In this document: in pieces, positions 9,178 to 16,745 of the stretch
Layout: the number at the start of each line of letters is the position of its first letter
Position numbering within the stretch: position 1 is the first letter of the stretch
Assembly: GCF_963977235.1 (NCBI RefSeq)
Contig: NZ_CAXBOD010000004.1
Coordinates: 72,544 to 136,543 of the forward strand
Direction: 5' to 3'
Origin: Albimonas sp963977235
GTDB taxonomy: Bacteria > Pseudomonadota > Alphaproteobacteria > Rhodobacterales > Rhodobacteraceae
DNA: 64,000 bases
The notes under the pieces: generated by a model
Database searches by the model: none
What the model saw: only the letters and a program-made list of their open reading frames with translations
What the model was told of the DNA's origin: nothing
Made by a program: the position numbers and the translations under genes

Positions 9178-11501
9178 GCGGCCCGCTTTCGGGGCTGCGC
9201 GCCGTCGAGATCGGCGGCGGCGTGGGCGGCGCCTGGTGCGGGCGGATGCTCGCCGACCTGGGCGTCGAGGTGCTGCGCGTCGAGCCGCAGGGCGGCGATC
9301 CCCTGCGCCTGCGCCGCGAGGTTCCCGACGATCCCGCGACGCAGGGGCTGCTGCACGCCTGGCTCGATCACGGCAAGACGCCGCTGACCGGCGACCTCGC
9401 GGCCGCCATTGCCGAGGCCGACCTGCTGATCCTGGGCGAGGAGGCCCCCCGCCCCGCCCCCGCCGCGCAGCCCCGCGCCGCCACCGTCGACCTGCGCTGG
9501 TTCGCGGGCGGGGGCCCGCGCTCGGACTGGGCGGGCTCGGACGCGGTGGTGCAGGCGCTGATCGGCATGGTCCATGTCGTCGGCCCCACGGACGAGGCCC
9601 CCCAGCAGCTGGGCGACCTGCAGGCGGCCATGATCGGGGGCGTCCACGCCCTTCACGCGGGGCTCGCCGCGCTTTACGCCGGCGGCCGTCACCGGGCGTT
9701 CGAGGTGGGCATCCTCGAGGCCAACCTCTGCCTCTCGGAGCTCGCGATGGCCGACGCGGTCATCTACGACCGCAAGTGCGAGCGGCGGGGCGTGAACCGC
9801 TTCTTCCCGACCTGCCCCGTTTCGTCCCACCGCTGCGCGGACGGCAAGTGGCTGGGCATCACCGTGCTGACGCCCGCGCAATGGGCCGGCTTCTGCGAGA
9901 TGCTGGAGCTGCCGGAGTGGGCGACCGACCCCGGGCTGGCCACCATCCAGCTCCGCGGCGAGCGGGTGGACGAGATCGAGCCGGTGATCGACGCCCGCCT
10001 CCGGACCCGCCCGGCCGAGGAATGGGCCGCGCTGGGCCGCAAGATGCGCGTGCCGATGGCCGTGGTGCCGGATGCGGAGATGCTGCTCGACCACCCGATC
10101 TTCGGCCCCCGCGGCCTGATGGGCGAGATCGAGGCCGACGGCCGCCGCCTGACCGCCCCGCGCTCGCCGATCCGCGTGGTCGACACCGGCGGCGGGGCGA
10201 GCCCGCTGGACACCTCCGCCGCCGCCGAGGCCGCGCCGGGCGAGCCGCTGACCGGGCTGCGGGTCGCCGATTTCTCGATGGGGTGGGCCGGGCCGCTGGT
10301 GACGCGGATCCTGGCCGATCTCGGGGCCGAGGTGATCAAGATCGAGGCCGGGCGCTATCCCGACTGGTGGCGCGGCACGCTGTGGGACGCCGAGTCGATC
10401 GCCCGCGGCCAGTACGAGGAATCGCGCCGCTTCACCGCCCTGAACCGCGGCAAGAAGAGCGTCAGCCTCGATCTGACCACCTCCGAGGGCAAGCGTCTGG
10501 CCAAGGCGCTGGTCGACGCCAGCCAGCTGACGGTCGAGAACCACGCCGCCACGGTGATGGAGCGGCTGGGCATGGGGTGGGAGGCGCTCTCGAAAGGGCG
10601 CGACGACCTGGTGATGATCTCGGCCTCGGCCTTCGGCACGGGGAACGCCTGGTCCGACACGCGGGCCTATGGCTCGACGCTCGAGCAGGCCTCGGGGCTG
10701 CCCTCGTTCCGGGGCGATCCCGCCTGGCCTCCGACGATGGGCCACATCGCCTATGGCGACCCGGTGGGCGGACTTTATGGCGCGGCGGCGGCGCTGGCCG
10801 CGCTGGTGCACCGGCGACGCGGCGGCAAGGGCCAGTGGCTGAACCTGAGCCAGGTGGAGTGCCTGGTGCCCTTCGCCGCCCCCGCCCTGCTGGCCCGCGG
10901 CGTCACCGGGCGCGAGCCGACCCGCCTGCGCAACCGCCATGTCGACATGGTCCCCCACGGCCTTTATCCCGGCCTTGGCGAGGATCGCTGGATCCATGTC
11001 GCGGCCCGCGACGAGGCCGCCTGGGCGAGCCTCGCGCGGACCATCGGGCGGCCGGATCTGGCCGATCTCGATCTTGAAGCCCGCCGCGCGCGGGAGGACG
11101 AGATCGACGCCGCGCTCTCCGAATGGACCGCCCCGCGCGACATCCATCAGACCGCCGAGGCGCTGCAGGCCGCGGGCGTCATCGCCGCCCCGGTGCAGAC
11201 CCCCGAGGAGACGCTCGAGGACGCCCATTTCGCCGCCGTCGGCGCGCATCTGGACATCGAGCGGCCCCATGTCGGCCTGCAGCGCCAGTTCTCGCTGCCG
11301 ATCCTCGAGGAGGGCCGGCGCAAGCCGCCCCGCGCGCCCGCCCCGCTGCTGGGCGCGGACACCCACGCGGTGCTGACCGGCGCCCTCGGCGTCGACGAGG
11401 CCGCCTATCAGGCGCTGGTCGCCTCGGGCGTGATCAGCCTGCGCCCCACCGCCCTGCGCGCCGCGGCCCCGGCCGCCGGCGCGCCGGTTCCCGCCGAATG
11501 A
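9174..11501 (+). CDS. CaiB/BaiF-family CoA-transferase, two-domain fusion
   Basis: A 775-residue protein with two consecutive family III CoA-transferase modules. The first begins LSGLRAVEIGGGVGGAWCGRMLADLGVEVLRVE near residue 4. The second begins LTGLRVADFSMGWAGPLVTRILADLGAEVIKIE near residue 358. Each has a candidate catalytic Asp in the usual place (QLGDLQAAMIGG in the first, YGDPVGGLYGAA in the second). Normal members are about 400 residues and work as interlinked dimers, so this is a covalent dimer. It probably moves CoA from a thioester to the free acid imported by the linked transporter, starting the pathway. The acid is not identifiable from sequence. Confidence 0.93.
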   Translation: MSGPLSGLRAVEIGGGVGGAWCGRMLADLGVEVLRVEPQGGDPLRLRREVPDDPATQGLLHAWLDHGKTPLTGDLAAAIAEADLLILGEEAPRPAPAAQPRAATVDLRWFAGGGPRSDWAGSDAVVQALIGMVHVVGPTDEAPQQLGDLQAAMIGGVHALHAGLAALYAGGRHRAFEVGILEANLCLSELAMADAVIYDRKCERRGVNRFFPTCPVSSHRCADGKWLGITVLTPAQWAGFCEMLELPEWATDPGLATIQLRGERVDEIEPVIDARLRTRPAEEWAALGRKMRVPMAVVPDAEMLLDHPIFGPRGLMGEIEADGRRLTAPRSPIRVVDTGGGASPLDTSAAAEAAPGEPLTGLRVADFSMGWAGPLVTRILADLGAEVIKIEAGRYPDWWRGTLWDAESIARGQYEESRRFTALNRGKKSVSLDLTTSEGKRLAKALVDASQLTVENHAATVMERLGMGWEALSKGRDDLVMISASAFGTGNAWSDTRAYGSTLEQASGLPSFRGDPAWPPTMGHIAYGDPVGGLYGAAAALAALVHRRRGGKGQWLNLSQVECLVPFAAPALLARGVTGREPTRLRNRHVDMVPHGLYPGLGEDRWIHVAARDEAAWASLARTIGRPDLADLDLEARRAREDEIDAALSEWTAPRDIHQTAEALQAAGVIAAPVQTPEETLEDAHFAAVGAHLDIERPHVGLQRQFSLPILEEGRRKPPRAPAPLLGADTHAVLTGALGVDEAAYQALVASGVISLRPTALRAAAPAAGAPVPAE

Positions 11502-11569
11502 CCCCCTCCCGTCCCCGCGCCCTGCCCGGCGCGGGGCGCCGACGCCGCCTGCAGGAGACGCTCCGATGA
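11498..11569 (+). other. 23-codon coupling ORF bridging CoA-transferase and enoyl-CoA hydratase
   Basis: An ATG at 11498 overlaps the CoA-transferase stop (ATGA), and the ORF's own stop overlaps the start of the hydratase gene (again ATGA). The 64-base gap is thus covered by one continuous reading path. The product would be a short Arg/Pro-rich peptide. Chance ORFs of this size are common at this GC content, so it is listed as a candidate coupling device only. Confidence 0.3.
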
Positions 11570-12414
11570 GCTTCCAGGAGATCCTGGTCTCGACCGCCGA
11601 GGACGTGACCACCATCACCCTCAACCGACCCGACCGGCTGAACGCCTACACCCCCACGCTGGCCAACGAGCTGCAGACCGCCGTGCAGCAGGCCGGCGTC
11701 GATCCCGCCTGCCGGGCGATCGTGATCACCGGCGCCGGGCGCGGCTTCTGCGCGGGCGCCGACATGGGGGTGCTGGAGAACGCGGTGTCCTCGAAGGGGA
11801 CCTCCGAGAACAAGCCCGACGCGACCGCCCCCCAGGGCGATCCGCGCTTCTCGTCCGCGCCGGGGCCGGCGCTGGGCGACGTCTATGCCGGACGCTTCGG
11901 CTACCTCTACAGCTGCCCCAAGCCGGTGATCGCCAAGATCAACGGCCCCTGCGCGGGCATCGGCCTGATCCTCGCGCTCTACTGCGACCTGCGCTACGCG
12001 GCCGAGGAGGCCAAGTTCACCACCGCCTTCGCCGCCCGCGGCCTGGTGGCCGAGCATGGCATCGCCTGGCTGCTGCCGCGCCTGGTGGGCGAGGCCAACG
12101 CGCTCGACCTGCTGTTCTCGGCCCGCAAGTTCACCGGCGCCGAGGCGCAGGGCATGGGCCTGGTCAACCGCGCGGTCCCGGGCGAGAGCCTGGACGCGCT
12201 GGTCGCGGGCGTGGCGCAGAGCATGGCCAGGGAGGTCTCGCCCCGCTCCGTCGCGGTGATGAAGCGGCAGGTGCGGGCCTCGTATTTCCAGAGCTTCGGG
12301 GAATCGCTGGCCATCGCCGACGCCGAGATGAAGCGCAGCTTCGAGGCCCCCGACTTCGGCGAGGGCGTCAAGAGCTTCGTCGAGCGTCGCCCCCCCGCCT
12401 TCCCCGCGGTGTGA
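11566..12414 (+). CDS. Enoyl-CoA hydratase/isomerase (crotonase family)
   Basis: A 282-residue crotonase-fold enzyme. The oxyanion-hole segments are AIVITGAGRGFCAGADM (about residues 46-62) and NGPCAGIGLILALYCDLRYA. The acid/base position lies in FAARGLVAEHGIAWLLPRLVG, with a Glu in AEHG. An insert between them (around residues 66-110, including SSKGTSENKPDATAPQGD) is longer than in the shortest crotonases. It would hydrate or isomerise an enoyl-CoA made further along the same operon. The start has GGAG about 9 bases upstream. The next gene begins at or just after its stop. Confidence 0.93.
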   Translation: MSFQEILVSTAEDVTTITLNRPDRLNAYTPTLANELQTAVQQAGVDPACRAIVITGAGRGFCAGADMGVLENAVSSKGTSENKPDATAPQGDPRFSSAPGPALGDVYAGRFGYLYSCPKPVIAKINGPCAGIGLILALYCDLRYAAEEAKFTTAFAARGLVAEHGIAWLLPRLVGEANALDLLFSARKFTGAEAQGMGLVNRAVPGESLDALVAGVAQSMAREVSPRSVAVMKRQVRASYFQSFGESLAIADAEMKRSFEAPDFGEGVKSFVERRPPAFPAV

Positions 12415-12422
12415 GGGCGCGC

Positions 12423-13547
12423 ATGTCCGTGACGCAAGCCCCCAGGGCCTCCGGCTCCCCGCAGGGAGACGGCGACACGCCCCGCACCCAGGCGCCGAGC
12501 GAGGTGCATCGCTTTGACGCCGATGCGCTGGCCGCCTGGCTGGCGCCGCATCTGCCCGAGGCGGCGCAGGGTCTCGAGGTCGCCCAGTTCCAGGGCGGCA
12601 TGTCGAACCCGACGTTCCTGCTGACCGGCGCGCAGGGCACGCGCTGGGTGCTGCGCAAGAAGCCGCCGGGCAAGCTGCTGCCCAAGGCCCACGCCGTCGA
12701 TCGCGAATACCGCGCCATGGCGGCGATGGAGGGCACGCCCGTCCCCGCCCCGAAGATGATCGCCTACTGCGACGACCCGGCCGTGATCGGGGCCGAGTTC
12801 TATGTGATGGAGCATGTCGAGGGCCGGGTGATCCCCTCGGCCGCGCTGGCCCCGATGAAGCCCGAGCACCGGCGCGAGGCCGCCTTCGCGCTGGTCGACG
12901 CGCTGGCCGACCTGCACGCGGTCGACTGGCGCAAGGACCTCGAGGGGTTCGGCAAGCCCGACGGCTATGTGGTGCGCCAGACCGCCCGCTGGGCCGGTCA
13001 GGTCGAGGGGGCCAAGGACGTGCTGCCCGCCGATCTCGACTATTCCGACCTCGACTGGCTGCGGACCTGGCTGGAGACCCATGCCCCGGGCGCGCGCGAC
13101 GAATCCACCGTCGTGCATGGCGACTACCGCCCCGGCAACGTGATCCTGCATCCCACCGAGCCGAAGCTGCTGGCGATCCTCGACTGGGAGCTGTGCACCA
13201 TCGGGCACCCGCTGTCGGATCTGGCCTACCTGCTGCGGCCCTGGCGGATGCCCGAGGGCTCGCCCGACCGGGTCGACCCGCAGGCCGACGGCATGCCCAC
13301 CGAGGCGGAGCTCGTCGAGCGCTATCGCCTGCGCTCGGGGCGCGAGCGGATCGAGGACTGGCCGATCTACATGGCCTTTTCGATGTTCCGCCTTGCCGCC
13401 ATCGCCATGGGCGTGGCGGCCCGCGCCGCGCAGGGCAACGTCAGCTCGGCCGGCGTGGACCCGATCGCGATGTGCGAACGCGGCCGGGTGATGGCCGCCG
13501 CCGGCCGCCGCGTGGCCGAGGAGGCCGACGCGGAGGCGGGCCGCTGA
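12423..13547 (+). CDS. Phosphotransferase of APH/ACAD10-11 kinase type (LvaA-like)
   Basis: A 374-residue kinase-fold protein. N-lobe motifs are GGMSNPTFLL and the ATP-binding Lys in WVLRKKPPG. The catalytic loop is VVHGDYRPGNVIL (His about residue 231) and the metal motif is LDWELCTIG (Asp about 254). PLSDLAYLL is typical of this branch. The family includes the N-terminal kinase domain of mammalian ACAD10/11 and Pseudomonas LvaA, which phosphorylate the 4-hydroxyl of 4-hydroxyacyl-CoAs. The acyl-CoA dehydrogenase partner is the next gene. ATG 12423 has GAGGG 5 bases before it; a GTG at 12411 overlapping the previous stop is the alternative. Substrate chain length is unknown. Confidence 0.88.
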   Translation: MSVTQAPRASGSPQGDGDTPRTQAPSEVHRFDADALAAWLAPHLPEAAQGLEVAQFQGGMSNPTFLLTGAQGTRWVLRKKPPGKLLPKAHAVDREYRAMAAMEGTPVPAPKMIAYCDDPAVIGAEFYVMEHVEGRVIPSAALAPMKPEHRREAAFALVDALADLHAVDWRKDLEGFGKPDGYVVRQTARWAGQVEGAKDVLPADLDYSDLDWLRTWLETHAPGARDESTVVHGDYRPGNVILHPTEPKLLAILDWELCTIGHPLSDLAYLLRPWRMPEGSPDRVDPQADGMPTEAELVERYRLRSGRERIEDWPIYMAFSMFRLAAIAMGVAARAAQGNVSSAGVDPIAMCERGRVMAAAGRRVAEEADAEAGR

Positions 13548-13604
13548 GCCCGCGCGAGACCGGGCCGCCTGCGCAGCCCGGAGGCGTCCCGCGACCCGGC
13601 CCTG

Positions 13605-13640
13605 CGGCGGCTTGCCGACCGGCCGACAGGCAACTTGACG
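13605..13640. repeat. Dispersed ~36-bp repeat, copy 2 (inverted relative to copy 1)
   Basis: Read on the minus strand this block matches 7792-7827 closely. It lies in the 228-base gap between the phosphotransferase and dehydrogenase genes. Next to it is a near-perfect palindrome, AGGGGGCG-A-CGCCCCCT (13642-13658), that could form a hairpin or act as a protein site. Confidence 0.5.
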
Positions 13641-13775
13641 GAGGGGGCGACGCCCCCTAGCGTCGCACCCGACGTCCCCCGGGGCCCCTCGGCAGGGCCC
13701 GTCCAGGACCCGCCCCGCGGCGCGGTCCCAACACTTCGAAGGCGCCCCCGACGCGCCGTCTCTGGGAGGAGATCC

Positions 13776-15086
13776 GTGAAACATTCCCTGCCCCACCAGG
13801 ACATGAACGACCTGACCATGTCCGAGAAGGTCCGCCCGCTGCTGGACAAGGTGATCCGGCACGTGCGCGACAACTGCGATCCCGTGCTCGAGGAATTCCA
13901 GAGCCTGGACGCGAAGAAGTCCGACCGCTGGAGCTGGCACCCCCGCCAGCTCGAGATCATGGAAGAGCTGAAGAACAAGGCCAAGAAAGACGGCCTGTGG
14001 AACTTCTTCCTGCCCAACTCCGAGACCGGCGAGGGTCTGTCGAACCTCGACTACACCTACATCGCGGTCGAGCTGGGCAAGAACCCGCTGGCCTCGAAGT
14101 CGCTGAACTGCTCGGCCCCCGACACCGGCAACATGGAAGTGCTGGAGCGCGTCGGCACGCCCGAGCAGAAAGAGAAGTGGCTCAAGCCGCTTCTGAACGG
14201 CGAGATCCGCTCCTGCTTCGGGATGACCGAGCCGGACGTGGCGTCCTCGGATGCGCGCAACATCCACACCACCGCCAAGCTCGAGGGCGACGAGTGGGTG
14301 ATCAACGGCGAGAAGTACTACATCTCCGGCGCCGGCGATCCGCAGTGCAAGATCATGATCTGCATGGTCCTGACCGACCCCGAGGCCGAGCCCTTCCGCC
14401 AGCAGTCCCAGATCCTGGTGCCGATGGACACGCCCGGCGTGAACGTGCTGGGCCCGATGTGCGTCTTCGGCCATGACGACGCGCCCCACGGCCACATGCA
14501 CATCAAGCTCGAGAACGTGCGCGTGCCCAAGGAGAACATCCTCTGGGGCGTGGGCAAGGGCTTCGAGATCTCCCAGGTCCGCCTGGGCCCGGGCCGGATC
14601 CATCACTGCATGCGCTCGATCGGCTCGGCCGAGAAGGCGCTGGACCTGATGATCTCGCGCGGGATCAACCGTCAGGCCTTCGGCAAGCGGATCATCGATC
14701 TCGGCAAGAACATGGAGACCATCTCCCGCGCCCGGATCGAGATCGAGGCGATGCGCCTGATGGTCCTCAAGGCCGCCAAGGCGATGGATGTGCTGGGCAA
14801 CAAGGAGGCCCGGGTCTGGGTCTCGATGGTCAAGGCGATGGTGCCCGAGAAGTGCTGCCAGATCATCGACCAGGCGATGCAGGTGCATGGCGCGACCGGC
14901 GTCTCGCAGTGGTCGCCGCTCTCGGAGATGTACACCAAGCAGCGCACCCTGCGTTTGGCCGACGGCCCCGACGAGGTGCACCACAACGTCATCGCGCGGG
15001 CCGAGGTGAAGGACTTCCAGTCCTCCAACGACCGCCAGTCGGCGATGAAGAACACGCTCGGCGGCAAGATGTTCGAGGGTCCGTGA
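13776..15086 (+). CDS. Acyl-CoA dehydrogenase of ACAD10/11 type (LvaC-like)
   Basis: A 436-residue flavoenzyme. A GTG start at 13776 has a strong GGGAGGAG site 5 bases upstream. The FAD/substrate blocks are CFGMTEPDVASSDARNI, GEKYYISGAGDP and RLGPGRIHHCMR. The C-terminal segment is HGATGVSQWSPLSEMY followed by RTLRLADGPDEVH. In ordinary acyl-CoA dehydrogenases the catalytic Glu lies in a YEGT-like motif; here the aligned position is Asp in ADGPDEVH, as in ACAD10/11. With the kinase gene just upstream it fits the pair that converts 4-hydroxyacyl-CoA through a 4-phosphoacyl-CoA to a 3-hydroxy or enoyl product. It ends the operon before a strong terminator. Confidence 0.9.
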   Translation: MKHSLPHQDMNDLTMSEKVRPLLDKVIRHVRDNCDPVLEEFQSLDAKKSDRWSWHPRQLEIMEELKNKAKKDGLWNFFLPNSETGEGLSNLDYTYIAVELGKNPLASKSLNCSAPDTGNMEVLERVGTPEQKEKWLKPLLNGEIRSCFGMTEPDVASSDARNIHTTAKLEGDEWVINGEKYYISGAGDPQCKIMICMVLTDPEAEPFRQQSQILVPMDTPGVNVLGPMCVFGHDDAPHGHMHIKLENVRVPKENILWGVGKGFEISQVRLGPGRIHHCMRSIGSAEKALDLMISRGINRQAFGKRIIDLGKNMETISRARIEIEAMRLMVLKAAKAMDVLGNKEARVWVSMVKAMVPEKCCQIIDQAMQVHGATGVSQWSPLSEMYTKQRTLRLADGPDEVHHNVIARAEVKDFQSSNDRQSAMKNTLGGKMFEGP

Positions 15087-15131
15087 GGTCCCTCCGGGCG
15101 GCCTGAGCGCCGCCCCCGCCCGACCCTTCGA

Positions 15132-15160
15132 CGCCCCGCCCGGTCCCGCCGGGCGGGGCG
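15132..15160 (+). terminator. Intrinsic terminator of the CoA-pathway operon
   Basis: CGCCCCGCCCGG and CCGGGCGGGGCG form a perfect 12-bp stem with a 5-base loop, followed by TTCTG. It starts 46 bases after the acyl-CoA dehydrogenase stop. Confidence 0.75.
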
Positions 15161-15371
15161 TTCTGCTGTGGATCGACCCCGGCGTGCGGACCGCTTTGCG
15201 GGGCCAGGCCGCCAGTCCGGCCGGGCGCGGCGCGTCACCTTCGCGAGGAGGCATCGGCGGCGGGATTGCCGCGCGCGCGCGTCTCGTGTTCGATGGCGCC
15301 GCAGGTTCGAGGCGCCGGACCTTCGATCCGAAGCCATCTGCATCCTGACCCCGAACCCCGGAGATATCGGC

Positions 15372-16484
15372 ATGGGCACCACCGGCAAGCAGCTTTTCAC
15401 CACGCTTGAAAGCAACGGCACGCTCACCGTCGCGATCGAGGACGTGACCTTTCCCGATCCGACCGGCAACCAGGTGCTGGTGAAGATGGAGGCGGCCCCG
15501 ATCAACCCCTCGGACCTCGCCATCCTTGCCGGCGCGGCCGATCTCGAGACCGCCGAATACTCGCCCGGCAAATACGTCGCCACCATGCCCGAGCCGTTCA
15601 ATTCCGGCTCCAAGGCGCGTCATGGGCTGAAGCTTCCCGCCGGCAACGAAGGCGCGGGCACGGTCGTGGCCACGGGCGAGGGCGACAAGGCCAGGGCGCT
15701 GATGGGGCAGCGCGTCGCCTGCGTGCCGGGCAACGCCTACAGCCAGTACTGCGTCGCCGACGCCGGCATGTGCCTGCCGCTGGGCGACTATACGGCCGAG
15801 GACGGCGCGAGCGGCTTCGTCAACCCGATGACCGCGCTCGGCTTCGTGGAGAACGCGAAGATGGACGGGCAGGACGCCATCCTGCACACGGTCGGGGCCT
15901 CGAACCTCGGTCAGATGCTGACCCGCATCTGCGAGGAAGACGGCCTCGGGCTGGTCAATCTGGTGCGGAAGCAGGAGCAGGTCGACCTGCTCGCGCAGCT
16001 TGGGTCTACCCATGTCGTCAATACTTCTGAGGACGGTTTCATGGACCGGCTCCGGACCGCGATCGACGAGACCGAGGCCTTCTACGGGTTCGATCCGATC
16101 GGCGGGGGGAAGTCGGTCGACAGCGTGTTCAAGGCCATGGAGCAGGTCGCGGTCGGCAAGATGACCGAGTATTCGCGCTACGGCTCGAACCAGAAGAAGC
16201 GGATGTTCATCTACGGCCGCCTGGATACGGGGGCGACGATCCTGACGCCCAGCTACGGCTTCGGCTGGACCCTGTCGGGCTGGCTCCTGTTCCCGTTCCT
16301 TCAGTCGGCCGGCGCGGAGACCGTCGCTCGGATGCGCAAGCGCGTGCTCGAGAGCCTGACGACGACCTTCGCCAGCACCTACAAGAAACGGGTCGATCTC
16401 GAAGAGATGCTGACCAAGGACGCCGTGACCGATTATCGCGCGATGAAGACGGGGGAAAAATACCTCGTCACGCCCTGGAAGTGA
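15372..16484 (+). CDS. MDR-superfamily NAD(P)H-dependent reductase/dehydrogenase
   Basis: A 370-residue medium-chain dehydrogenase/reductase. The GroES-like N-terminal half has VLVKMEAAPINPSDLAIL and the NEGAGTVVATGEG block. The nucleotide-binding half has HTVGASNLGQMLTRICEE and GLVNLVRKQEQVDLLAQLG. It lacks the Cys/His pattern of zinc alcohol dehydrogenases and most resembles the quinone oxidoreductase/enoyl reductase branch. It stands alone behind a terminator with its own 285-base upstream gap, where I see no other gene. Its codon use is visibly less GC-biased than its neighbours (for example tct acc cat gtc gtc aat act tct), which may mean later acquisition. The substrate is unknown. Confidence 0.82.
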   Translation: MGTTGKQLFTTLESNGTLTVAIEDVTFPDPTGNQVLVKMEAAPINPSDLAILAGAADLETAEYSPGKYVATMPEPFNSGSKARHGLKLPAGNEGAGTVVATGEGDKARALMGQRVACVPGNAYSQYCVADAGMCLPLGDYTAEDGASGFVNPMTALGFVENAKMDGQDAILHTVGASNLGQMLTRICEEDGLGLVNLVRKQEQVDLLAQLGSTHVVNTSEDGFMDRLRTAIDETEAFYGFDPIGGGKSVDSVFKAMEQVAVGKMTEYSRYGSNQKKRMFIYGRLDTGATILTPSYGFGWTLSGWLLFPFLQSAGAETVARMRKRVLESLTTTFASTYKKRVDLEEMLTKDAVTDYRAMKTGEKYLVTPWK

Positions 16485-16745
16485 GGGGGCCCGGTCCGGG
16501 GCGGGGGCGGCCGCGCCCCCGGCAGGGCCGGGCGCCCCCGGCGGGGGCGGGAGCGCCGCGACGGAGGCCGCGCCCGGGCCCGGCGGTCCGCGCGCGGCGC
16601 GGGGTCGGCGGGGCGCCCGGGGCGGGCGTCTCCCGGGATCGGCGGCGAGGCGGCGCCCCAACGTCAGGCATTGTTTGAATTCGTTCCCGCCCTGCGCGAT
16701 GCTCGCCCGCCGCGCGCCGCGCGGATGTCCGAGAGGCGATTTCAG

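Noticed and set aside
9174..11501. The double CoA-transferase as an assembly or frameshift artefact of two genes
   Set aside because: The frame is continuous across a linker near residues 335-355, both modules are complete, and tandem CaiB fusions are known in this family.
12411..12422. GTG at 12411 as the start of the phosphotransferase
   Set aside because: It overlaps the hydratase stop but lacks its own ribosome site; the ATG at 12423 has GAGGG in place. Either is possible, and the later one was preferred.
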